Positions 1 through 5,074 of a stretch of 5,526 nt of DNA are shown in pieces. Every line of letters begins with the position of its first letter. Within the stretch, counting starts at the first letter, position 1. A program made the position numbers and the translations under genes. The notes beneath the pieces were generated by a model. It saw nothing but the letters and a program-made list of their open reading frames with translations. It searched no databases and was not told the DNA's origin. The stretch is from an uncultured Sutterella sp. (GTDB taxonomy: Bacteria > Pseudomonadota > Gammaproteobacteria > Burkholderiales > Burkholderiaceae_F): positions 1 through 5,526 of the forward strand of contig CAAFNI010000175.1 of the NCBI GenBank assembly GCA_900764215.1, read 5' to 3'.

Positions 1-2
1 CC

Positions 3-710
3 GTCGACGTCTCCGCCGTCATGAACACCGCCTCGCTTCTCATGGCCAACGGCTCGGGCGTTCCGGTCTACGTCGCCTCGGGCGTCTCGCACCCGACCGA
101 CACCTTCGCCATCGTCGGCAAGCCCGGCGAGAAGCTCTCCGTCAAGGACCTCAAGGGCAAGAAGGTTGCCGGTCCCCGCGGCACCGTGCTCCATCAGCTC
201 CTCATCGCCGCCTTGGTGAAGGAGGGCATGACGGCCGCCGACGTCGAATTCCTCTCCATGGATCCCAACGCCGCCATGACCGCCGTGATGAGCGGCCGCG
301 TGGATGCGGGGCTCCTGGCGGCGAGCGGCATCATCAAGGCCGAGGAAGCGGGCTGCAAGGTTGTGACGACCGCCAAGGGACTCGTCGACGTCAATCTCGT
401 CATGACGGCCTCGAAGCAGTTTGCCCAAAAGCATCCCGAAGCCCTCGCCACCGTCGTGCGCGTCGAGCGCGAGGCCGACGAGTGGATCAAGGCCAACTGG
501 CAGGAAGCGATCGCCATCGGCGCGAAGGAGCACGGCATCTCGCTCGCAGACGCCGAGAAGCTCGCCAACTGGTCCCACTACTACGGCGTTCTGACGGATG
601 CCGACGTCAAGGGCCTTGAAGCCGATCAGAAGTTCCTGATCGAAAACGGCCTGATGGAAAAGCCCGTCGACGTGAAGAGCCTCGTCCTTCCGATCGCCAG
701 GGAGCCCTGA
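3..710 (+). CDS. ABC transporter substrate-binding protein, NitT/TauT (NMT1/SsuA-like) family, 5'-truncated by the window
   Basis: This is the C-terminal 235 residues of a periplasmic binding protein. It would capture a small solute (sulfonate, nitrate, taurine or thiamine-precursor type ligands in this family) and hand it to an inner-membrane ABC permease. The frame is open from base 3; the ATG at 21 lies inside the gene and is not the start. The visible part has the family's layout: a strand ending in a 'KPGEKLSVKDLKGKKVAGPRGT' type segment (about residues 40-60 of the visible part), followed by HQLLIAAL, then a second-lobe motif around AAMTAVMSGRVDAGLL, where the binding cleft senses ligand, and a helical C-terminal part. 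The signal peptide and N-terminal lobe lie outside the window, so the substrate cannot be assigned. No permease or ATPase gene follows, so any transporter partners must be upstream. Family call is confident, substrate is not. Confidence 0.85.
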   Translation, partial: VDVSAVMNTASLLMANGSGVPVYVASGVSHPTDTFAIVGKPGEKLSVKDLKGKKVAGPRGTVLHQLLIAALVKEGMTAADVEFLSMDPNAAMTAVMSGRVDAGLLAASGIIKAEEAGCKVVTTAKGLVDVNLVMTASKQFAQKHPEALATVVRVEREADEWIKANWQEAIAIGAKEHGISLADAEKLANWSHYYGVLTDADVKGLEADQKFLIENGLMEKPVDVKSLVLPIAREP

Positions 711-728
711 GGCTGCGCTCGGCGGGGG

Positions 729-747
729 ACCTCTTCGGGTGTTTTTT
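729..747 (+). terminator. Weak terminator-like element after the solute-binding protein gene
   Basis: A short imperfect stem (ACC and GGT arms with a C-G pair closing a tiny loop) is followed immediately by six T residues at 742-747, 18 bases after the stop codon at 708-710. The T-run and position fit an intrinsic terminator, but the stem is only about four base pairs, so efficient termination is doubtful. Confidence 0.25.
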
Positions 748-777
748 CAGGTGTTCCGTGCCGTGAATGAACGAGGA

Positions 778-783
778 TAAAAT
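778..783 (+). promoter_or_regulatory. Possible -10 box (TAAAAT) for the 844-1616 gene pair
   Basis: TAAAAT matches five of six positions of the sigma-70 -10 consensus and stands out in a GC-rich gap. No convincing -35 box lies 16-18 bases upstream; the best is TTCCGT at 754-759. If used, transcription would start near 790, just before the hairpin at 794-817, and the leader would be roughly 55 bases to the GTG at 844. Inferred from sequence pattern only. Confidence 0.25.
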
Positions 784-793
784 GCTCGTGACC

Positions 794-817
794 GCAATGC
801 CGTGTCCGCGGCATTGC
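794..817 (+). promoter_or_regulatory. Perfect 9-bp inverted repeat in the leader of the 844 gene
   Basis: GCAATGCCG (794-802) pairs perfectly with CGGCATTGC (809-817) around a six-base loop, TGTCCG. The 5' arm can also pair in a second register, because GCATTGC recurs at 816-822. A short TTTT (824-827) follows seven bases later, so the element could be a terminator or attenuator, or a leader hairpin that affects access to the ribosome site at 833-837. The stem is seen directly; the function is inference. Confidence 0.45.
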
Positions 818-825
818 ATTGCATT
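811..825. repeat. Three tandem GCATT units
   Basis: GCATT occurs three times in direct succession (811-815, 816-820, 821-825), beginning within the 3' arm of the leader hairpin and ending eight bases before the GGAGG at 833. Such a short tandem pentamer can change copy number by slippage and would alter spacing and hairpin register upstream of the start codon. Confidence 0.6.
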
Positions 826-832
826 TTCAACT

Positions 833-837
833 GGAGG
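833..837 (+). promoter_or_regulatory. Shine-Dalgarno site for the GTG start at 844
   Basis: GGAGG with six bases to GTG 844. It supports this start over the non-ribosome-site ATG further upstream in the same frame. Codons between 844 and 892 are strongly G/C at the third position, as in genuine coding sequence here, whereas codons upstream of 844 are less so. Confidence 0.55.
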
Positions 838-843
838 ACCGCC

Positions 844-1128
844 GTGAGCGACCGTACCATCCGACCGCGCCTCTCCAAGGAGGAGGCCGCCATGCCTGAG
901 ACGCTCTCCGAACGGGAGGGGCGCAGTCCTGACGCCATCCTTTGCGAAGCGCAGAGGAAAGCCTGCCGGGGCGCGCTCGGCGAGCCCGTGCGCATTCCCG
1001 TGAGCGAAGATGAACTCGAGTCCCTGCGCGAAGACATGCTGACGCCGCCGGACGAAGAGGTCCTCAGGCGCCGCGCGCACCTCATGACCTACGAACGCTG
1101 GACGGACGCCGAGTCCGACGGCGCGTGA
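844..1128 (+). CDS. Hypothetical small acidic protein (94 aa), first gene of a pair with a GNAT acetyltransferase
   Basis: I do not recognise this protein. It is 94 residues, soluble, very rich in Glu, Asp and Arg, with no signal peptide or membrane segment. The middle and C-terminal parts look helical (the stretches around DAILCEAQRKACRG and SEDELESLREDML), with a Pro-Pro break at about residues 70-71. The chosen start is GTG 844, which has a GGAGG site six bases upstream. A second candidate, ATG 892 (78 aa), has an even better AGGAGG site at 881-886, so either or both could be used. The third-base G/C bias continues back to 844, which favours the longer form. The stop codon overlaps a possible GTG start (GTGA at 1125-1128) of the downstream acetyltransferase, so the two genes are probably translated together. 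Coding status is likely from bias and ribosome sites; function is unknown. Confidence 0.65.
   Translation: MSDRTIRPRLSKEEAAMPETLSEREGRSPDAILCEAQRKACRGALGEPVRIPVSEDELESLREDMLTPPDEEVLRRRAHLMTYERWTDAESDGA
877..886 (+). promoter_or_regulatory. Internal Shine-Dalgarno site before the alternative ATG 892
   Basis: AAGGAGGAGG ends five bases before the in-frame ATG at 892. It is the strongest SD-like sequence in the window's left half. It may mark the true start (78 aa product) or an internal reinitiation site. It also encodes Lys-Glu-Glu in the longer frame, so it could be a coding coincidence. Confidence 0.4.
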
Positions 1129-1142
1129 AGAAACAATCGACC

Positions 1143-1616
1143 ATGAATGCCACCATCCGCTTCGACGTCGTGGAAAAGCACGACCGAAATTCAGAATTGA
1201 CTTCGCGACTTCTGACCCTTTGGGAGCTCTCGGTCTCGAGCACCCACCGCTTTCTCACTGCCGAGCAGATTGCCGGCATCAAGCCCTTCGTCCCGTGCGC
1301 CATTGCCCAAGCCGAGCATCTCGTTCTTGCGCGTGAGGGCGACGAGATCGCGGGCTTCATGGGCGTGGACGGGCAAAAGCTCGAGATGCTCTTTCTCCAT
1401 CCCGACCGCAGAGGCGAAGGCATCGGGGGCGCCCTTCTGAAGTTCGCCTTCGCGCATTACGGCGTCAACGCCGTGGACGTCAACGAAGACAATCCCGAAG
1501 CCCGAGGCTTTTACGAGCACATGGGCTTTCGTGTCATCGCCAGAAGTGAGATCGACGGGCAGGGGAACCCGTTTCCCATTCTTTCGATGCGCCTTGGAAC
1601 AACGGGAGCCGACTGA
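1143..1616 (+). CDS. YjaB-like GNAT family N-acetyltransferase
   Basis: This is a 157-residue cytosolic acetyltransferase predicted to move the acetyl group of acetyl-CoA to an amine of an unknown acceptor. The acetyl-CoA pyrophosphate loop is clear as RRGEGIGG (residues 89-96), after the LFLHPD strand. The second conserved block is NEDNPEARGFYEHMGF (114-129), and the C-terminus carries RSEIDGQGNPFPILSM. From memory, this tail and the early THRFLTAEQ segment (34-42) closely resemble Escherichia coli YjaB, whose physiological acceptor is not settled. ATG 1143 aligns with the YjaB N-terminus and gives the usual family length. The alternative GTG 1125 overlaps the upstream stop and would add six residues. 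Neither start has a good Shine-Dalgarno site, which fits coupling to the upstream gene. It appears to be the last gene of this + strand unit. Confidence 0.88.
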   Translation: MNATIRFDVVEKHDRNSELTSRLLTLWELSVSSTHRFLTAEQIAGIKPFVPCAIAQAEHLVLAREGDEIAGFMGVDGQKLEMLFLHPDRRGEGIGGALLKFAFAHYGVNAVDVNEDNPEARGFYEHMGFRVIARSEIDGQGNPFPILSMRLGTTGAD

Positions 1617-1848
1617 GAAGCAGGCTATCCGCATGCGGGCGTGAGAGATGAACGATGTCTTCGATTTTCACGGTATGACTATGAGGCGGAGATGCTTGCT
1701 GAACGCCCTGACGGAGCACACGGCGGGTTACAAATGACCAGTCCGGCATTGACCACTTACCCATTGGATTGAACCGATTCAAGTGCCCGTGCCTGTTGTT
1801 TCTAATTTGACACAGTCATACAGTTTAGGACGCGTGGGTGGGTGTTCG
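1617..1848. other. Intergenic stretch without a supportable gene, at the start of the AT-richer segment
   Basis: No gene, RNA or complete mobile element can be supported here. The composition changes along the stretch: the start is still GC-rich, while from about 1740 the sequence is AT-richer, like the toxin-antitoxin genes that follow. A short open frame from GTG 1641 to TGA 1772 (43 aa) has no ribosome site and no recognisable motif. A TTGACA at 1807-1812 matches the -35 consensus exactly but has no -10 box 16-18 bases downstream. The stretch may contain the junction where the toxin-antitoxin module entered the locus. Confidence 0.5.
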
Positions 1849-1871
1849 GTATAAATCCAAGGCAGTTATAC
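1849..1871 (+). promoter_or_regulatory. Candidate promoter/operator of the toxin-antitoxin operon
   Basis: GTATAA (1849-1854) and TTATAC (1866-1871) form a perfect inverted repeat with an 11-base spacer, centred at 1860. The right arm overlaps TATACT (1867-1872), a good -10 box, and the left arm contains TATAAA. A start of transcription near 1879 would leave a leader of about 17 bases to the toxin ATG. Toxin-antitoxin operons are commonly repressed by their own proteins at such a palindrome over the -10 region. No clear -35 box is visible. Operator function is inferred. Confidence 0.4.
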
Positions 1872-1885
1872 TATCCTGAAACATT

Positions 1886-1889
1886 GGAG
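1886..1889 (+). promoter_or_regulatory. Shine-Dalgarno site fixing the toxin start at ATG 1896
   Basis: GGAG six bases before ATG 1896. The longer reading of the frame back to ATG 1842 has no ribosome site and would run through the probable -10 box, so 1896 is preferred. The resulting 100-residue product also matches the usual family length. Confidence 0.65.
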
Positions 1890-1895
1890 TGTTTC

Positions 1896-2198
1896 ATGTT
1901 AGGGTTATTAAAGATCAAAACCACAAAGCGGTTTGAGGTTTGGTACGCCAGTTTGAAAAATAAGACTGCCCAAAAAGCCATTGATCGAAGAATTGCCCGC
2001 ATAGCTTCGGGTCTGTTCGGGGATGTGAAGCGTGTCGGTAAAATTTCAGAGTTGCGGATTGACGTTGGGCCTGGCTATCGCGTGTACTTCACTACAGTGA
2101 ACGGAGAGATAGTCTTCCTCCTTGCTGGTGGGGACAAGAGAACGCAACAGGCCGACATCGAGACCGCGACCCGATTAGCAGAAAATTTGGAGTTGTAA
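1896..2198 (+). CDS. Type II toxin of the RelE/ParE superfamily, HigB-like addiction-module killer protein
   Basis: This 100-residue protein belongs to the short RelE/HigB-like killer family (Gp49-like fold). Characterised relatives are ribosome-associated mRNA endonucleases; cleavage activity here is inferred from the family. The diagnostic segments are intact: TTKRFEVWYASL near the N-terminus (residues 9-20), a basic helix with AIDRRIARI (28-36), the GDVKRVG turn (42-48), the core ELRIDVGPGYRVYF (52-65) and LLAGGDKRTQQADI (75-88). No truncation or missing conserved block is seen. The start at 1896 is set by GGAG at 1886-1889. The stop is one base from the start of the partner gene, and the toxin comes first, as is usual for HigBA-type pairs. 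G+C content is clearly lower than in the flanking genes (27 of 60 at 1921-1980), suggesting acquisition by transfer. Confidence 0.92.
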   Translation: MLGLLKIKTTKRFEVWYASLKNKTAQKAIDRRIARIASGLFGDVKRVGKISELRIDVGPGYRVYFTTVNGEIVFLLAGGDKRTQQADIETATRLAENLEL

Positions 2199-2199
2199 G

Positions 2200-2445
2200 A
2201 TGAGCACAGACAAAGTTAAAACGTCGCCTTTCAACCCTGTCGACTACATGGAAACGGACGAGGAAATCATCGAGTTTATCGTTGATTGCTACGACGATGA
2301 CCCCGAAGGGCGCGTATATCTTCGCGCCTGCCAATTTGTAGGCGACTCACGAGGTATCCTCAAAACCTATGAGCTCCTGCAAAGAGCGACCAGAGAGATC
2401 GCTTCCAGAAGAGTACAGCCTGTCGTCACACACGCGATTGGGTAA
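2200..2445 (+). CDS. Probable antitoxin partner of the HigB-like toxin, with antidote-type N-terminus but atypical C-terminus
   Basis: An 81-residue acidic-then-basic protein encoded one base after the toxin stop, with GGAG at 2189-2192, seven bases before ATG. Its N-terminal FNPVDYMETDEEIIEFI (residues 11-27) resembles the start of the antidote proteins (HigA-like, COG3636) that pair with this toxin family, and DDDPEG (32-37) continues that pattern. The known partners then carry a helix-turn-helix of about 50 residues ending in a conserved Leu-Tyr-(Arg/Lys)-Ala-Leu and Gly-Asn-Pro region. That is absent here; instead there is a helical GILKTYELLQRATREIASRR segment (52-71) and a short tail. 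Reading the other two frames does not recover the missing domain, so a simple frameshift is not the cause. It probably neutralises the toxin by direct binding, but DNA binding and autorepression are uncertain. Confidence 0.72.
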   Translation: MSTDKVKTSPFNPVDYMETDEEIIEFIVDCYDDDPEGRVYLRACQFVGDSRGILKTYELLQRATREIASRRVQPVVTHAIG

Positions 2446-2462
2446 CACGCAATCAATATGAG

Positions 2463-2497
2463 AAAGCCTTCACAGCTTCGGCCGTGAAGGCTTTTTT
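2463..2497 (+). terminator. Strong intrinsic terminator of the toxin-antitoxin operon
   Basis: AAAGCCTTCAC (2463-2473) pairs with GTGAAGGCTTT (2484-2494). The stem continues, after one mismatch, through GC/GC to a stable TTCG tetraloop (2477-2480), and T residues run 2492-2497. It starts 18 bases after the stop codon at 2443-2445. Read on the - strand the same stem is followed only by TTTCTC, so it may slow, but probably does not efficiently stop, transcription arriving from sctV. Confidence 0.88.
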
Positions 2498-2549
2498 GTT
2501 GCTTGTAAAAAGGCGAATCCTGCGTTTTCCTTTTGCGTCGGAGCCTTCG

Positions 2550-4646
2550 TCAGATTCGGATTCTGGCGATGGGCTGCACCGAGATGTCGGGCGTGACTTC
2601 CTGATAGGCCATGACGGGCAGCTCGTAGAACTTGGGCTCGATGAGCTTGCGCACATAGCGGCGGATGTCCATGCTCACCATCAGAACGGGCTTTTGAGCG
2701 CTGTTGCGGTAGCGCCCGGCGGTGCGCTCGACGGCGTCGAGAATGCGCTGGGAGCTTCCGGGGTCGAGCGAGAGGAAGGCGCCGGCTGAGGTCTGGCGGA
2801 TGGCCTTTCGCACGACTTCCTCGACCTGAGGCTCCATCAGGATGACGGGCAGCATGTTCTGGCCCTTCGAATACATGTAGCTGATCTGGCGCTTCAGGGA
2901 GCCGCGGACGTACTCGGTGAGCATGACGACGTCCTTTTCCTTCGGAGCCCATTCGATCAGGGCCTGAAGGATCGTGCGCAGGTCGCGAATGGAAATGTGC
3001 TCCTGAACAAGACGCTGGAAGATGTCGGCGATGCGCTGCACGGGGAGAAGGCGCGTGACTTCGCGAACAAGGTCGGGGGAGCGCTCTTCCATGCGGTCGA
3101 GCAGGTACTTGGTCTCCTGCATGCCGACGAAGCTCTCGGCGTGGCGCGTGAGCAGGAGCGAAAGGTGGTAGGCGAGAATCTTCGCGTGATCCATGCATTC
3201 GATGCCTGCCTTGGCGAGGCGGGGCGCGTCGGCGGCCGGAATCCACAGGGATTCGACATTGGGAAGGAAGGCGGGGCCTTCGACGAAGGGAATGCCGAGA
3301 AGCGACAGGTTGCTCTTTTGCTCGCGCACGATCACGCGGCCTTCCATGAGCTGCCCGCGCGCAATCGGAATTTCGTTGAGGTTGAGCGCATAGGCAAAGG
3401 GCGGAAGGTTCGGATTGGGCCTCACGTTGATGCCGGGGAAGGGAACGCCGAGGTCGAAGTAGAGCGCGCGGCGAAGTTCGACGAGCTCGGCGTTGAGCGT
3501 CTCGTAGTCCATCGTCTCGCCGATGGCGGGCGAGATGTCGAGGATGATCGGAATCGTGGGCGAGAATTCGTCGCCCGAGGACGGACGGCGCGCGGGCTTG
3601 GCGCCCACGGGCGCGAGCGTCTTCTTGAGTTCGCCGTCGCGCGCCGCCGGGGCGGGCTGCGCCTGGATGCGGCGAAGGATGAGCCCGAAGCCGAAGACCG
3701 CGAAGGCCATCGTGAAGAGCTGAGGCTTGGGGAAGCCCGGAATGAGCGCGAGCAGGAAGATGAGGCCGCCCGCCATCTCCATGGCGCGGGGCTGGTTGAA
3801 GAACTGGCGGCCGACCTGCGCGCCCACGTCTTCGGCGGTGTCGCCCGAGCGCGTGATCAGAATGCCGGCGGAAATGGAGACGAGAAGCGACGGAATCTGG
3901 CTCACGAGGCCGTCGCCGATGGTGAGGACGCCGTAGAGCTGGAGCGCGTCGCCCGCGGACATGCCGTTTTGCGTGACGCCGATGATCGTGCCGCCGATGA
4001 TGTTGATGACGGTGACGACCATGCCGGCGATGCTGTCGCCCTTGACGAACTTCATGGCGCCGTCCATGGCGCCGTACATCTTGCTTTCCATCTGCACGTT
4101 GTCGCGGCGGCGCTGGGCTTCGGCCATGTCGATGACGCCCGCGCGAAGGTCGGCGTCGATCGACATTTGCTTGCCGGGCATGGCGTCGAGCGTGAAGCGC
4201 GCGCCGACTTCGGCGACGCGCTCGGCGCCCTTGGCGATGACGAGGAACTGCACGACCGTCAAAATCAGGAAGACGACCGCGCCGACCACGAAGTTGCTGC
4301 CCGTGGCGAATTCGCCGAACGTGAAGATGATCTCGCCCGCGTCGGCCTGAAGCAGAATGAGGCGGGTCGTCGTGATGTTGAGGCCCACGCGAAAGAGCGT
4401 GGTGAAGAGGAGCATCGTCGGGAAGGCCGAGAACTCAAGGGGCGACTTCACGTACATCGCCATCATCAGCATCAGGAACGAGATGGTGAGGTTTGCGCCG
4501 ATGAAGGTGTCGACGAGCGCCGTGGGGAGCGGCATGATCATCAGCGTGATGACGATCACGAGCAGCGCCACCATGGCGATGTCGATGTGACGCGTGACCG
4601 CGTTGACGACGGACGAGGCTTTTTGAATGAGGGTCGAAGTGGACAT
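2550..4646 (-). CDS. sctV: Type III secretion export gate protein SctV (YscV/LcrD family)
   Basis: SctV is the large inner-membrane component of the injectisome export apparatus. It forms a nonameric ring that takes substrates and chaperones from the cytoplasm and helps couple export to the proton gradient. The protein is 698 residues, full family length. About eight membrane segments lie in the first half (roughly residues 23-38, 46-65, 74-92, 118-138, 205-223, 237-264, 290-303 and 308-325). The FHIPEP signature is intact at 143-166, from RVAEVGARF to MPGKQMSIDAD. MYGAMDGAMKFVKGD (190-204) and LTIGDGLVSQIPSLL (241-255) are typical. A Pro/Ala-rich linker (about 326-362) leads to the cytoplasmic domain, which contains WAPKEKDVVMLTEYVR and ends in VQPIARIRI. 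These features match injectisome SctV better than flagellar FlhA. ATG 4646 is the earliest possible start, because an in-frame TAA lies at 4656-4658; no good Shine-Dalgarno site precedes it. It is the last gene of the operon. Confidence 0.96.
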   Translation of the reverse strand: MSTSTLIQKASSVVNAVTRHIDIAMVALLVIVITLMIMPLPTALVDTFIGANLTISFLMLMMAMYVKSPLEFSAFPTMLLFTTLFRVGLNITTTRLILLQADAGEIIFTFGEFATGSNFVVGAVVFLILTVVQFLVIAKGAERVAEVGARFTLDAMPGKQMSIDADLRAGVIDMAEAQRRRDNVQMESKMYGAMDGAMKFVKGDSIAGMVVTVINIIGGTIIGVTQNGMSAGDALQLYGVLTIGDGLVSQIPSLLVSISAGILITRSGDTAEDVGAQVGRQFFNQPRAMEMAGGLIFLLALIPGFPKPQLFTMAFAVFGFGLILRRIQAQPAPAARDGELKKTLAPVGAKPARRPSSGDEFSPTIPIILDISPAIGETMDYETLNAELVELRRALYFDLGVPFPGINVRPNPNLPPFAYALNLNEIPIARGQLMEGRVIVREQKSNLSLLGIPFVEGPAFLPNVESLWIPAADAPRLAKAGIECMDHAKILAYHLSLLLTRHAESFVGMQETKYLLDRMEERSPDLVREVTRLLPVQRIADIFQRLVQEHISIRDLRTILQALIEWAPKEKDVVMLTEYVRGSLKRQISYMYSKGQNMLPVILMEPQVEEVVRKAIRQTSAGAFLSLDPGSSQRILDAVERTAGRYRNSAQKPVLMVSMDIRRYVRKLIEPKFYELPVMAYQEVTPDISVQPIARIRI

Positions 4647-4695
4647 GCGTTTGACTTATGGGGGTTCTTTCTGATTCGGCGCCGGGGCGTCGGGT

Positions 4696-5073
4696 TTACG
4701 CGGCCTGTCCGGCGGCCTCGCCGCCCGAGAGATGAAGGTATTCGTCGCGCACGGCCTCGGCTTCCGCCTTGCGGTCGGCGAGCCACAGGGCCCGCGCCTT
4801 GAGAAGGAGGAGCCCCGCGTCCTTCGTGGAGAAGGCGCCTCCGGAGACGGGCAGCGCTTCGCGCAGCGCGGCGAGCGCCGCTTCGCCGCGGCCGGCCTCG
4901 ATGAGGAGCGCCGCTTCGCCCGCCTTCGCAAAGCGCCGGTCGGCGGAGCCCGCTTCGGAGAGTTCGGAGAGCGCCTCATAGACGCGCAGCGCCTTTTCAT
5001 CCATGCCCATGCGGAAAAAGAGAAAGGCGAGCACCGAGAGCGTGGTCTTTTCGTCGGAGGTGAGCGTCGTCAT
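4696..5073 (-). CDS. sctY: Type III secretion chaperone SctY (YscY family, TPR-like)
   Basis: A 125-residue, mostly helical, Ala/Leu/Glu-rich protein. Known YscY binds YscX in the cytoplasm, and the complex acts at the cytoplasmic ring of SctV; it is required for secretion. The sequence shows TPR-like helix pairs: VLAFLFFRMGMDEKALRVYEAL (about 14-35), GEAALLIEAGRGEAALAALREAL (about 52-74) and LLLKARALWLADRKAEAEAVRDEYL (about 88-112). The last pair lines up well, from memory, with the C-terminal TPR of Yersinia YscY. There is no signal peptide or membrane segment. The start is well supported by GGAGG on the - strand (CCTCC at 5079-5083), five bases from ATG. It begins one base after the sctX stop and is separated from sctV by 49 bases. 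Overall identity to characterised YscY looks low, so position between sctX and sctV carries much of the assignment. Confidence 0.82.
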   Translation of the reverse strand: MTTLTSDEKTTLSVLAFLFFRMGMDEKALRVYEALSELSEAGSADRRFAKAGEAALLIEAGRGEAALAALREALPVSGGAFSTKDAGLLLLKARALWLADRKAEAEAVRDEYLHLSGGEAAGQAA

Positions 5074-5074
5074 G

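Noticed and set aside
703..714. Small hairpin AGCC-CTGA-GGCT over the stop of the solute-binding protein gene
   Set aside because: Four base pairs only, no adjacent T-run; likely chance in GC-rich sequence.
1641..1772. 43-aa open frame in the gap before the toxin gene
   Set aside because: No ribosome site, no recognisable motif and no third-base bias. I could not link it, or the - strand frame over 1534-1782, to a transposase or other mobile-element protein.
1807..1812. TTGACA as the -35 box of the toxin-antitoxin promoter
   Set aside because: An exact consensus hexamer, but 16-18 bases downstream the sequence is GC-rich and contains no -10 box; the TATAAA and TATACT boxes are too far away.
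2281..2460. Frameshift explaining the unusual antitoxin C-terminus
   Set aside because: Translations of the other two + frames hit stops and do not contain the expected helix-turn-helix, so a single frameshift does not restore the usual protein.
2507..2534. Possible - strand terminator after sctV (AAAAGG, 15-base loop, CCTTTTT)
   Set aside because: Only a six-pair A/T-rich stem with a long loop; too weak to call. The sctV transcript end cannot be placed from sequence alone.
2550..4646. Assignment of the 698-aa membrane protein as flagellar FlhA
   Set aside because: The two families share the FHIPEP signature, but the GAMDGAMKFVKGD segment, the C-terminal region and the adjacent sctX and sctY genes fit the injectisome protein SctV.
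2997..4802. 601-codon open frame on the + strand, opposite sctV
   Set aside because: It is the antisense shadow of a GC-rich gene: the translation is a low-complexity mix of Arg, Glu, Ala, Gly, His and Asp with no domain, it runs across the sctV-sctY junction, and the - strand carries a clear full-length SctV.
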